From an uncultured Pseudomonadota bacterium (GTDB lineage: Bacteria; Pseudomonadota; Alphaproteobacteria; UBA3830), in assembly GCA_902796155.1 (NCBI GenBank), contig CADBNZ010000006.1:1-40305 (forward strand): a stretch of DNA of 40,305 nt, read 5' to 3'. Below the pieces are notes generated by a model. It was not told where the DNA came from, made no database searches, and worked only from the letters and a program-made list of their open reading frames with translations. Positions 31,979-40,305 of this stretch are shown here, in pieces. The first letter of the stretch is position 1, and each line of letters opens with the position of its first letter. The position numbers and the translations under genes are program-made.

Positions 31979-34167
31979 CTTCCAATTATTTCTCTTTTTC
32001 CGACATGATTCGCAGAAGAAATAATTCCTGCGCTTTCCATCATGTCTATTATACGAGCGGCTCTGTTATATCCGATTTTTAGATGCCTTTGTAAGAAACT
32101 CGTCGAGGCTTTTCCTTCTCTCAAAATCAAAGCAACCGCCTCTTTATACATAGGATCATCGCCTCCTGCCGCTTCGTCATACCCTTCTTCCTCTTCGCCA
32201 TCTTCATCTTCTAAAATCGACGTTATGTATTGCGGCTCTCCTTGTTCTTTCAGATGCTGTGTAATGTGCTCCACTTCCTCATCTGACACAAAAGGGCAGT
32301 GAATACGGGTCATTCTGCCACCCGATGCCATGTAAAGCATATCGCCTTGACCAAGCAGTTGCTCAGCCCCTTGTTCTCCGAGAATCGTACGGCTGTCTAT
32401 TTTAGAGCTGACTTGAAAACTTATTCGTGTAGGAAAGTTCGCTTTAATTGTGCCCGTGATAACGTCCACAGACGGTCTTTGCGTTGCCATTATCAAATGA
32501 ATCCCTGCTGCACGAGCCATCTGAGCGAGGCGCTGCACAGCAACTTCAATATCTTTACCGGCGACAAGCATAAGATCAGCCATCTCATCGACAACAATTA
32601 CTATGTATGGAACCATTTCCATATCCATTTTTTGGTCTTCGTAGATAGGCGCTCCTGTTTCTTGATCAAAGCCAGTATGAACACGACGGGTTATTGGTTC
32701 TCCGCTTGCTTTGAGCGCAGCTATTTTTGCATTGTAGCCTTCTATGTTGCGTACACCGATTTTAGACATCGCTTTATAGCGAGATTCCATCTCTTTTACT
32801 GCCCATTTCAAAGCGACCACAGCCTTTTTCGGATCCGTAACAACAGGAGTCAACAAATGCGGAATGTCGTCATACACAGATAATTCCAGCATTTTTGGGT
32901 CAATCATTATGAATTTGCACTCTGCCGGTGAAAGTTTGTACAAAAGCGATAAAATCATCGCGTTAATACCAACAGATTTGCCCGAACCCGTTGTTCCTGC
33001 AATGAGCAAATGGGGCATTTTCGCTAAATCCGCAACTATTGCCCCACCGGCAATGTCCTTTCCGAGAGCAATAGGCAACGCGCTAGATGATTTTTTGTAA
33101 ATATTTGATTCAAGAATTTCTCTGAGATAAACGACTTGGCGCTTTACGTTCGGCAGTTCTATACCAAGTGCATTTTTTCCGGGAATCACGGCAATACGAG
33201 CAGAAACAGCACTCATGTTTCTGGCAATATCGCTTGATAAACCAATAACCCTCGATGATTTTATGCCAGGTGCTGGCTTAAGCTCATACAACGTAACGAC
33301 AGGCCCTGAACCAACATTCGTGATCTCTCCATTAATGCCAAATTCATTGAGTACATTAACCAAATTATCCGCCCGATTTCGTAATTCAGATTCTGCGACT
33401 TTCTCATCGTGACGCTGCGGCTCTTTAAGCAAATTTATCGAAGGAAATACAAAATCGTACTCTTTTTCTTTATATTTTGGATTTGGCAGTTTTGCTTTTA
33501 CTTCGTTTCGAACCACTTTTGAATTTTCTTCTTCGTTATCGCCAAAACGTTTGAATGGTATCGAAGGTATTTCAGCAAAGTTTAACTTAGCTGCAAAATA
33601 TTCATGTAATTGCCCGAGAACATCAATTACACTCGAAAAGTTCAGGCGTATAGCGATTACAAAGCCAACAACGAACAATAAAAGGAAAATGAAACTTAAA
33701 TTATGGACGGAACAGAAAAAGAAAGAAGAGCCGCTAATCCACTTTTTTATGGAGGAGCGAATGTAATCTCCTACAATGCCTCCACTGAAAACGCGCGCCT
33801 CGGAAATAGATATCATAATTGAAGAGGAGATCATTGCGACAACGCATGCAACGGCCCTATAAAAGGCTACAGAATGATATTTGACCAGCTGATATCCCCA
33901 AGTAAGGAGCACAAAAGAGAAAATATAGGCAGATGAACCAAATAGCTGAATCATAAAGTCGGAATAATAACTACCTGGAAGAGCCATCATATTTGAAGTA
34001 ACACCATCTATCGCAGTATTAAAAGAGGGATCTTCGGAACAATACGAAATAAGTGCTAAAACAGACGCAAGAGCAATAAAAAAAACAGCAATACCAAACA
34101 ATTCGACGCAACTAACATATAAACCGTACAAAAATTCTTTGCACATGTTGATGTATCGGTTGTTCAT
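31975..34167 (-). CDS. ftsK: DNA translocase FtsK
   Basis: FtsK anchors at the septum and pumps chromosomal DNA, aligning dif sites for XerCD. The protein (about 730 residues) has four or five N-terminal membrane segments (to about residue 190), a short linker, and a motor domain with Walker A IAGTTGSGKSVGIN near residue 395, Walker B VIVVDEMADLM and QRPSVDVITGTIKANFPTR. The last 65 residues form the gamma winged helix (FLQRHLKIGYNRAARIIDMM). The start at 34167 is chosen because AAGGAG lies eight bases before it, but only two before the ATG at 34173. It is intact and overlaps lolA. Confidence 0.95.
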   Translation of the reverse strand: MNNRYINMCKEFLYGLYVSCVELFGIAVFFIALASVLALISYCSEDPSFNTAIDGVTSNMMALPGSYYSDFMIQLFGSSAYIFSFVLLTWGYQLVKYHSVAFYRAVACVVAMISSSIMISISEARVFSGGIVGDYIRSSIKKWISGSSFFFCSVHNLSFIFLLLFVVGFVIAIRLNFSSVIDVLGQLHEYFAAKLNFAEIPSIPFKRFGDNEEENSKVVRNEVKAKLPNPKYKEKEYDFVFPSINLLKEPQRHDEKVAESELRNRADNLVNVLNEFGINGEITNVGSGPVVTLYELKPAPGIKSSRVIGLSSDIARNMSAVSARIAVIPGKNALGIELPNVKRQVVYLREILESNIYKKSSSALPIALGKDIAGGAIVADLAKMPHLLIAGTTGSGKSVGINAMILSLLYKLSPAECKFIMIDPKMLELSVYDDIPHLLTPVVTDPKKAVVALKWAVKEMESRYKAMSKIGVRNIEGYNAKIAALKASGEPITRRVHTGFDQETGAPIYEDQKMDMEMVPYIVIVVDEMADLMLVAGKDIEVAVQRLAQMARAAGIHLIMATQRPSVDVITGTIKANFPTRISFQVSSKIDSRTILGEQGAEQLLGQGDMLYMASGGRMTRIHCPFVSDEEVEHITQHLKEQGEPQYITSILEDEDGEEEEGYDEAAGGDDPMYKEAVALILREGKASTSFLQRHLKIGYNRAARIIDMMESAGIISSANHVGKREIIGR

Positions 34168-34206
34168 GAGCATTGCTCCTTATGGTTTAGTTCCTAGCCT
34201 TGCTTT

Positions 34207-34800
34207 TTACAGAACATCCAGTTTTATATCACACACCAGATTATTGTATGGAATACTTTGCAACTCTGTTTCAAAAGTAACCTTTTGATTCGGTAAGATC
34301 TTTTTATAAACCATGTCATGAGTCCAAATTTTCTTAAAATGAACATCTTTCGGTGGCAAATGATCATCATCTTTGAGAGAAATAGTTATACTCGGAAGGA
34401 TTTGTACTTCATTTGAGACATTAACCAACTCTCCTTTTAATCCCATGTACAATTTCCCATCTCTTTGAATAAAGAAGTTAGAAACATTGCTCATTTTAAA
34501 TGATTTTTGTTTTTTTTCAGAATTTTTGCTTATCAAATCATAAAAACTAGATGCAGGCGGCCAGATCTTTATGACTGTGCTTTTCGCGAAGAACAGTAAG
34601 AATAGCGATATAAAAACCACAGACCAAAAAAACGTCCATTTTATGGTTTCCATTACCCTAACCGAGCCGTTATGCGGTTCGGAGACAGCTTCTTGCTGCC
34701 AAGTTGTTCCGCAAATTACGCATCTTACAAGTTTTCCATCGCCAATTGCTTCTGCCTGAACCGAATATTTGTTATGGCAGGATGGACATGTAACTATCAT
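34207..34800 (-). CDS. MJ0042-type zinc-ribbon membrane protein (DUF3426-like)
   Basis: The 197-residue protein has an N-terminal zinc ribbon VTCPSCHNKYSV then VRCVICGTTWQ (two CxxC pairs), a single membrane segment at about residues 54-72 (WTFFWSVVFISLFLLFFA) and a periplasmic beta-rich tail (MGLKGELVNVSNEVQILPSI, PPKDVHF) typical of the DUF3426 part. Proteins of this type are common in alphaproteobacteria near ftsK and are of unknown function. It lies 33 bases upstream of ftsK on the same strand, so the two may be cotranscribed. The longer gap to dgkA may contain a promoter. Confidence 0.85.
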   Translation of the reverse strand: MIVTCPSCHNKYSVQAEAIGDGKLVRCVICGTTWQQEAVSEPHNGSVRVMETIKWTFFWSVVFISLFLLFFAKSTVIKIWPPASSFYDLISKNSEKKQKSFKMSNVSNFFIQRDGKLYMGLKGELVNVSNEVQILPSITISLKDDDHLPPKDVHFKKIWTHDMVYKKILPNQKVTFETELQSIPYNNLVCDIKLDVL

Positions 34801-34932
34801 AGTTTAATATCTCCGAAAAAGATTAAAAACGCACAAAAACAGCCATTTTGAATATTACCTTGTAAAGGTTGTGTTTTCAACATATTTTTCAGTTTATTTT
34901 TTACAACAAAAACACATTTTTGCTTGAACTTG

Positions 34933-35280
34933 TTATATAAGCCAAGGTAAAAGCCACACAATCCCAAGGTGTATGAGGGCGATAAATACTGCGGCGCTGC
35001 CTATGTCTTTTGCTTGTTTCGAAAATTCATGTTTTTCAAAGCCAATTCTGTTGACGGTCGCTTCTACCGCTGTATTTAGTGCCTCAGCAAGCAATACAAT
35101 CACATACGCACTAAACAAATATGCACGCAGGGCAGGAGTTGAACTTCTGAAAAATTCGATTGCGAAAATAGCACATCCCAATATCAACTCTTGCAAAAAC
35201 GTCCGTTCTCTCAATAGGTATCTCATGCCACTCATTGAATATATAAAAGCATTTATTATCGCTATGATTTTTTGTTTCAT
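34933..35280 (-). CDS. dgkA: Diacylglycerol kinase (DgkA)
   Basis: DgkA phosphorylates diacylglycerol in the inner membrane, recycling it from lipid and glycan metabolism. The start at 35280 (MKQKIIAIINAF) gives 115 residues, close to the usual 120; the longer upstream frame overlaps truA and lacks family sequence. Three membrane segments and the signatures ERTFLQELILG, LLAEALNTAVEATVNRIG (with catalytic Glu in EALNTAVE) and KQAKDIGSAAVF are present. It diverges from truA across 72 bases. Intact. Confidence 0.94.
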   Translation of the reverse strand: MKQKIIAIINAFIYSMSGMRYLLRERTFLQELILGCAIFAIEFFRSSTPALRAYLFSAYVIVLLAEALNTAVEATVNRIGFEKHEFSKQAKDIGSAAVFIALIHLGIVWLLPWLI

Positions 35281-35352
35281 AATTTCATCACATGTTTCTT
35301 GCTTTTCTAGTATACAATAAAATGGATTTTTGTAAGAGATAGAGATAACTAT

Positions 35353-36093
35353 ATGAACAGATACAAAATCACGGTCGAATATGATGGAACGCCATTTCAC
35401 GGATGGCAGAGACAGGACGGCTATGATTCTGTACAACAGCGTGTTGAAGAAGCTATGCAACCGTTTCTCAAAAGAATGGTCGCGATAAATTGTGCTGGTA
35501 GAACTGATACAGGCGTTCATGCGCTTGCTCAAGTCGCGCATTTCGATTTTGAAAAAGATATCGATTGCTTTCGACTTCAGGAATGCGTAAATTTTTATTT
35601 GCAAAGTGTTCCGATAAGCGTGCTTTCTATAGAAAAAGTCCCGAATAATTTTAACGCCAGATTAAGTGCGATTGAACGTTCATATGTTTATAAAATTTTA
35701 AATAGGCGAGCAAAACCGACAATCGAAGCAAATAGAGTTTGGTTAGTCCCGATTCCTTTGGATGAGAAAAAAATGCTTTCCGCTGCGCAATGTTTGATTG
35801 GAAAACACGATTTTTCGACATTTCGAGCTGCAGGATGCCAGCAAAAATCACCGATAAAGACTATTAACCGAATAAATGTCGAGCGAAAAGGAAACTTAAT
35901 TGAAATAACTATAGCAGCAAAATCATTTTTGTATCATCAAGTACGAAATATTGTTGGTTCACTCAAATTGGTTGGTTGCGGGAAATGGACAGAAGAGGAC
36001 TTTAGAAGAGCCTTTGAAGCTAAAAATCGTACTCTCGCAGGGCCTACAGCTCCGGCATGCGGGCTATACTTTCTCGGTGCGCGCTATCAATAA
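35353..36093 (+). CDS. truA: tRNA pseudouridine synthase A
   Basis: TruA makes pseudouridine at positions 38-40 of tRNA anticodon arms. The 246-residue protein has YKITVEYDGTPFHGWQRQ at the start, the catalytic aspartate in NCAGRTDTGVHALAQVAH (about residue 54), VNFYLQSVPISVLS, ARLSAIERSYVYKILNR and the late block FLYHQVRNIVGSLKLVGCG. Length and motifs are normal. The gap to lysS is 85 bases with no clear terminator. Confidence 0.96.
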   Translation: MNRYKITVEYDGTPFHGWQRQDGYDSVQQRVEEAMQPFLKRMVAINCAGRTDTGVHALAQVAHFDFEKDIDCFRLQECVNFYLQSVPISVLSIEKVPNNFNARLSAIERSYVYKILNRRAKPTIEANRVWLVPIPLDEKKMLSAAQCLIGKHDFSTFRAAGCQQKSPIKTINRINVERKGNLIEITIAAKSFLYHQVRNIVGSLKLVGCGKWTEEDFRRAFEAKNRTLAGPTAPACGLYFLGARYQ

Positions 36094-36178
36094 TTTGTTT
36101 TCCATTGCTCTCCTCATATCCCGCTGGCAATAACGGCATTTTTATCGTAGAATATCTGCGCTTTGTGTATGGTGCGAT

Positions 36179-37765
36179 ATGGTAGCTACGAAAATTTTTG
36201 ATAAAACTATTCTTGAAAATGCAAAATCTTGGCCTTTTGAGGAAGCTCGTAAAATTATCGCCCGAAAGCAGGTTAAGGAAAAAGGATTTGCGCTTTTAGA
36301 AACCGGGTACGGACCTTCGGGATTGCCGCACATAGGCACTTTCGGAGAAGTTGCGAGAACAACTTACGTTAGAAAAGCATTTGAGGCTCTTACTGGTATG
36401 AAAACGAAGCTTTATGCTTTTTCCGATGATCGTGATGGGTTGCGTAAAGTTCCTGATAACATTCCAAATAAAGAAATGGTTGCTAAATATTTGGGTTTTC
36501 CTTTAACTAAGGTTCCTGACCCATTTGGATGTCATGAAAGTTTCGGTCGTCATAATAATAACAAACTTATGGAGTTTTTGGACTCGTTCGGTTTTGAATA
36601 TGAGTTTCAAAGCTCAACTGATTGGTATTTCAGCGGAGAATTCAATGATGTTTTGTTAAAAGTACTACAGCATCATCAAGAAATTTTGGATATCATGTTG
36701 ACTACTTTGCGAGAAGAACGGGCAGCAACATACAGTCCGTTTTTACCTATTTCACCGAAAACAGGGCGAGTTCTGCAGGTAAATATCGAGAAATATAACG
36801 TAGATGCAGGTACGATTGTTTTCAAAGACGAAGATGAAACTTTGACGGAACTGCCCGTAACTGACGGCAATTGCAAGTTGCAATGGAAGGTCGATTGGGC
36901 TGCTCGTTGGACGGCTTTCGATGTTGATTACGAAATGTCAGGAAAAGATTTAATTGATTCTGTAAAATTATCGTCGCAAATTTGCAGAATTTTAGGCGGA
37001 GAGCCTCCTATAAGTTTCAGCTACGAATTATTTTTGGATGAGGAAGGTAAGAAAATTTCGAAATCTAAGGGGAATGGCATAGGAGTTGACGATTGGTTGC
37101 GCTATGCTCCACAAGAAAGTCTCGCAAATTTCATGTTTGCTTCTCCGAAAAGCGCTAAGAAATTATATTTCGATGTAATTCCAAGACAAATCGACGATTA
37201 CACGACTCATCTCAAAAATTACGAAACGCAGGAAGACTCGAAGCGTATCGACAATCCCGTTTGGCATATAAATGGAGGTAATCCTCCGAAATGCGAATCG
37301 GATATTTCATATTCTTTGTTGCTGAATTTGGTTAGTGTCTGCAATACGGACGATAGAAATGTCCTGTGGGGTTTTATAAAGAAGTACAAAAAAGACGCGA
37401 CTCCCGAAAATATGCCGTTTCTTGATAAATTGGTTGGTTGCGCAATAAATTATTATCAGGATTTTGTAAAAGATAATAAATCGTATTCCGTTCCTACGGA
37501 TTTGCAGAGAGGAGCTTTGCAAAATTTGCTTGATGAACTCTCGAAATTGGCGGGTGATGAAGGCGCTGCAAAAATACAAGAGATTGTTTTCGAAGTTGGA
37601 AAACGTCATCCTTTCGAAGATCTAAAATCTTGGTTCAATACGTTATATAAAACTCTTTTCGGTCAAGAAAATGGTCCGCGCATGGGGTCATTTATCGCAC
37701 TCTATGGGATTAATGAGACGAAGGAACTAATTAAATCGGCTCTTGAAAGAACAAACGAAGGATAG
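36179..37765 (+). CDS. lysS: Class I lysyl-tRNA synthetase
   Basis: This enzyme charges tRNA-Lys. Class I LysRS is archaeal-type and is found in many alphaproteobacteria instead of the usual class II form. The 528-residue protein has the HIGH-type motif GPSGLPHIGTFGEVART near residue 48, the block VDWAARWTAFDVDYEMSGKD, and the KMSKS-type motif GKKISKSKGNG near residue 290. The C-terminal half carries the anticodon-binding region. It starts at an ATG after GGTGCGAT with no strong ribosome site. The downstream uracil-DNA glycosylase starts five bases after its stop. Intact. Confidence 0.96.
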   Translation: MVATKIFDKTILENAKSWPFEEARKIIARKQVKEKGFALLETGYGPSGLPHIGTFGEVARTTYVRKAFEALTGMKTKLYAFSDDRDGLRKVPDNIPNKEMVAKYLGFPLTKVPDPFGCHESFGRHNNNKLMEFLDSFGFEYEFQSSTDWYFSGEFNDVLLKVLQHHQEILDIMLTTLREERAATYSPFLPISPKTGRVLQVNIEKYNVDAGTIVFKDEDETLTELPVTDGNCKLQWKVDWAARWTAFDVDYEMSGKDLIDSVKLSSQICRILGGEPPISFSYELFLDEEGKKISKSKGNGIGVDDWLRYAPQESLANFMFASPKSAKKLYFDVIPRQIDDYTTHLKNYETQEDSKRIDNPVWHINGGNPPKCESDISYSLLLNLVSVCNTDDRNVLWGFIKKYKKDATPENMPFLDKLVGCAINYYQDFVKDNKSYSVPTDLQRGALQNLLDELSKLAGDEGAAKIQEIVFEVGKRHPFEDLKSWFNTLYKTLFGQENGPRMGSFIALYGINETKELIKSALERTNEG

Positions 37766-37770
37766 CAGAC

Positions 37771-38436
37771 TTGCAAGAAAAAAACGACAAAGATATCTCT
37801 CAAGTTTTAGAATGGTTCGCAGATACAGGCGTTCACGATATCGCGTCCGATTGCAATGTAGCTCAAAAAAATGCAAAAACGGAAATAAATACACTTGCCG
37901 AATTAAAAGAAGTGATGAAAAAAGTCGATATTTCAATAAAGGCTTGTGCGTTAAATATGGTTTTCGGAGTCGGCAACGAGCATGCGGATATACTTTTGCT
38001 TGGTGAAGCTCCGGGGGCAGAAGAAGATCGGCAGGGGATTCCGTTTGTAGGTCAAAGCGGGCAATTGCTGGATAAAATTTTAGCTGCTGTCGGTCTTGAT
38101 CGGACAAAAGTTTATATAACTAACATTCTTCCTTGGAGACCACCGGGAAACAGAACACCAACTTTGCAGGAAATAACTTTGTTTCGCCCCTATGTTATAA
38201 AACATATTTCTTTAGTGAATCCGAAAGTTGTTGTTTGTTTGGGCGGGACGGCAAGTAAGGCATTGCTGCGAACAACGCAGTCTATGACACAATTGAGAGG
38301 AAAATGGGCGAGAATTGAAGAGCTTTCCGCCTCGATACTTCCAACATTTCATCCGGCATATTTGCTGCGCTCTCCATCGCAAAAAAGAGAAGCATGGATC
38401 GATTTTCTTACGGTAAAAAACAGAATGCAGGCATAA
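37771..38436 (+). CDS. Uracil-DNA glycosylase, family 4-type
   Basis: It removes uracil from DNA. The 221-residue protein starts at a TTG with AAGGA eight bases upstream. Key blocks are [20 protein letters not shown] (catalytic motif, GEAPGxxED), [29 protein letters not shown] and the late [16 protein letters not shown] with the motif HPAYLLR. The N-terminal part has a single cysteine where many family 4 enzymes place cluster ligands ([13 protein letters not shown]), as in other alphaproteobacterial members. It follows lysS closely and precedes galE by six bases. Confidence 0.9.
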   Translation: MQEKNDKDISQVLEWFADTGVHDIASDCNVAQKNAKTEINTLAELKEVMKKVDISIKACALNMVFGVGNEHADILLLGEAPGAEEDRQGIPFVGQSGQLLDKILAAVGLDRTKVYITNILPWRPPGNRTPTLQEITLFRPYVIKHISLVNPKVVVCLGGTASKALLRTTQSMTQLRGKWARIEELSASILPTFHPAYLLRSPSQKREAWIDFLTVKNRMQA

Positions 38437-38442
38437 ATAATT

Positions 38443-39453
38443 ATGAAAACTATTTTAGTAACAGGCGGAGCCGGATATATAGGAAGTCACACGGTATTGG
38501 CTTTAATTGCAAACGGATATGATGTTGTTATTTTCGATAATTTGGAATGCGGACATATAGAAACGGTAAATACTTTAAGAAATATCGACGATCAATCCGG
38601 AAAAGTTATCGATTTTATAAAGGGTGATTTAAAAAATGCAGACGATATTTCTGCAGTTTTCAAAAAGCATATCATAGATGCAGTGATTCATTTCGCAGCA
38701 TATATTCGGGTTGAAGAATCTGTTCAGAATCCGCAAAAATATTACAAAAACAATGTCGGAGGAACTTTGAATTTGCTCTCCGCAATGATAGAAGGCAGGG
38801 TAAATAGAATTGTGTTTTCATCTACCGCTGCTGTATATGGAGAACCAGAAAATGACGCTCCTATAGAAGAAGATCACAGGTTGTTACCGATAAATCCATA
38901 CGGCATGTCGAAATTTATGGTGGAAAAAATTTTGCGGGACTATGATAAATCTTATGGCATAAAAAGTGCCGTATTGAGGTATTTTAATGTAGCGGGTGCT
39001 GACAAAGAAAACCGAATCGGCGAGTGGCATGATCCTGAAACACATCTTATTCCAAATATTTTGAATGCGATTGACGGGAAAATTTTTCAATTATATGGTG
39101 ACAATTTCAACACGAGAGACGGCACATGCGTTAGGGATTACGTTAATGTCGAAGATCTTGCAGATGCCCATGTTCTTGCGCTGAAATATCTAGAGAAGAG
39201 CGGCAAGTCCGATTATTTTAATATAGGTACAAACTCAGGAAATACGGTAAAGGAAGTCTTTGATACTTGCGAAAAAGTCTTGAAGTGTAAAATAAACCGG
39301 AAGATTTGCGATAAAAGGGCAGGTGATCCGGCATCGTTGGTTGCAAGCAATCAAAAAGCACGAAAAATCTTAGGATGGGCACCAAAAAGATCTTTGGAAG
39401 ATAGCATTTGCTCCGCATATGAATGGAACAAAAAGTTGGTAAAGAAAATATGA
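38443..39453 (+). CDS. galE: UDP-glucose 4-epimerase
   Basis: GalE interconverts UDP-glucose and UDP-galactose for surface glycans. The 336-residue protein has the Rossmann motif TGGAGYIGSHT at the N terminus, VIHFAAYIRVEESVQNP, the catalytic SSTAAVYGEPE and NPYGMSKFMVEK (YxxxK), LRYFNVAGAD, and the late GTCVRDYVNVEDLADAH and GAGxxxG-independent NIGTNSGNTVKEV. It is complete. Its stop overlaps the next glycosyltransferase start (ATGA), so the two are probably coupled, and its product may feed that enzyme. Confidence 0.95.
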   Translation: MKTILVTGGAGYIGSHTVLALIANGYDVVIFDNLECGHIETVNTLRNIDDQSGKVIDFIKGDLKNADDISAVFKKHIIDAVIHFAAYIRVEESVQNPQKYYKNNVGGTLNLLSAMIEGRVNRIVFSSTAAVYGEPENDAPIEEDHRLLPINPYGMSKFMVEKILRDYDKSYGIKSAVLRYFNVAGADKENRIGEWHDPETHLIPNILNAIDGKIFQLYGDNFNTRDGTCVRDYVNVEDLADAHVLALKYLEKSGKSDYFNIGTNSGNTVKEVFDTCEKVLKCKINRKICDKRAGDPASLVASNQKARKILGWAPKRSLEDSICSAYEWNKKLVKKI

Positions 39454-40305
39454 TCCCTATTTCAGTAATTATCCCAGTATATAACGTAGAAAAATATTTG
39501 AGGCGCTGTTTAGATAGCGTAATCAATCAGACTTTTCGAGATTTGGAAATGATTTGCGTAAATGACGGTTCTACAGATAGTTCAGCAGAGATTTTGGAAG
39601 AATATAAAAGCAGAGATGAGCGGATAATTATAATCAATAAAGTCAATGGAGGATTAAGTTCCGCAAGAAATGCCGGCATGAAAGTTGCGCAAGGAGAATA
39701 TATTGGTTTTGTAGACAGCGATGATTGGATAGATTTAGATTTTTTCGAAAAACTTTATACAGCTGCCAAAAAACATAATGCAGATGCCGCATGTGCTGAA
39801 GTATGGCGAACATATTCTTCAGGAAAAATTATAAAAAAAGTAGAAATCAGAAAAGAAGAGATTCTACTAACTCATGGTGAAAAATACCGTTGGTTTAAAA
39901 TTCCAAGAAATTGTTATGTATGGAATAAAATTTATAAAAAAACAGAGTTAGAAAGGCAGAAACTTACTTTTTGGGAAGGAATTACAATGGAAGACGTTCC
40001 TTTTTCTATAAGGTTTTTGTATTTCTCTGGAAAAATAGTTACTGTCCCGAAAGTATGTTATCATTATTGGGTAAATAATAAATCTATAACTCGTGTAGTA
40101 AGCGACAAAAGGCAGATAGACAACTTAGTTACCCGTGCAGATTTCATAAAATTTACCAGAGAACATCACATAATTTGTGATGAAAAGTTCTATGTGAAAG
40201 ATAAAGTTTTCTATAAGCTGTTTGGTATTCCGATTTTAAAAATTTATGAGTGGGAAACTATAAAAAAATATTACTTATTCGGATTAATTCCGTTTTTTGA
40301 AAAAA
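39450..40305 (+). CDS. Glycosyltransferase family 2, 3' end outside window
   Basis: The ATG at 39450 overlaps the galE stop, and the frame stays open to the last base (about 285 codons). It has the GT-A start ISVIIPVYNVEKYLRRCLDS, NDGSTDSSAEI, NGGLSSARNAGMKVAQGEYI and the DxD-type metal site DSDDWID, followed by TMEDVPFSIRF and YHYW blocks seen in polysaccharide GT2 enzymes. It probably adds a hexose, perhaps galactose given the galE neighbour. The acceptor is unknown. Confidence 0.92.
   Translation, partial: MIPISVIIPVYNVEKYLRRCLDSVINQTFRDLEMICVNDGSTDSSAEILEEYKSRDERIIIINKVNGGLSSARNAGMKVAQGEYIGFVDSDDWIDLDFFEKLYTAAKKHNADAACAEVWRTYSSGKIIKKVEIRKEEILLTHGEKYRWFKIPRNCYVWNKIYKKTELERQKLTFWEGITMEDVPFSIRFLYFSGKIVTVPKVCYHYWVNNKSITRVVSDKRQIDNLVTRADFIKFTREHHIICDEKFYVKDKVFYKLFGIPILKIYEWETIKKYYLFGLIPFFEK

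Noticed and set aside
34933-35604. Long 223-codon version of the diacylglycerol kinase frame
   Set aside because: The extension overlaps truA and is not family-like; the ATG at 35280 gives the normal length.

Overview
The window looks like a chromosomal segment of an AT-rich alphaproteobacterium. The evidence is a class I lysyl-tRNA synthetase, a radA-cvpA pair, an ftsK-lolA-type pair beside a zinc-ribbon membrane protein and diacylglycerol kinase, a class IIA HAD hydrolase, and a compact biotin gene trio. The broken accessory genes, IS relics and secreted patatin-like protein suggest a host-associated lineage (Rickettsiales/Holosporales-like or a gut clade). That placement is inference; no rRNA gene is present.

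Layout. (1) 1-7323: a surface-sugar island (NeuB-like synthase, NeuC-like epimerase, formyltransferase, methyltransferase, radical SAM protein, short-chain epimerase, glycosyltransferase). Four of the seven genes carry visible lesions: an internal deletion, an in-frame stop, a 10-bp tandem duplication and a frameshift. (2) about 7390-18410: a decayed phage-derived integrative element. It has an IS1595-like transposase scrap, an antisense ParB-like pseudogene, a winged-helix-like protein, a sigma-like/Sak4-like composite ORF, an SSB-like protein, a Bro-N/KilAC antirepressor, a Cas4-like nuclease, a TOPRIM-DUF927 primase-helicase with GGTCAA repeats upstream, a DUF2924 protein, a frameshifted large serine recombinase and a small cargo gene with a clear terminator. 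No capsid, portal, terminase or tail gene is visible. The right side ends in tRNA-like debris and an intact tRNA-Ser(GCU). (3) 19077-21453: bioF, a BioH/BioG-type hydrolase and bioC, overlapping by single bases. (4) 21649-24897: a secreted patatin-like phospholipase, a methyltransferase relic and a HAD hydrolase. (5) 24935-30274: ettA, a polyamine-type ABC ATPase, radA, cvpA and a 59-codon membrane ORF. (6) 30470-31302: an IS5-family transposase relic. (7) 31349-35280, minus strand: lolA-like, ftsK, zinc-ribbon protein, dgkA. (8) 35353-40305, plus strand: truA, class I lysS, family 4-type uracil-DNA glycosylase, galE, and the start of a family 2 glycosyltransferase that runs off the window.

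The contrast is strong. Housekeeping genes are intact and tightly packed, while lesions concentrate in the sugar island and the element. The most unusual single locus is 8451-9869, where a sigma-like domain, the start of a small phage protein and a RecA-like ATPase lacking its P-loop are joined in one frame. The element reads as a once-autonomous replication-recombination-integration cassette now losing function. No wholly new system could be demonstrated from sequence alone.
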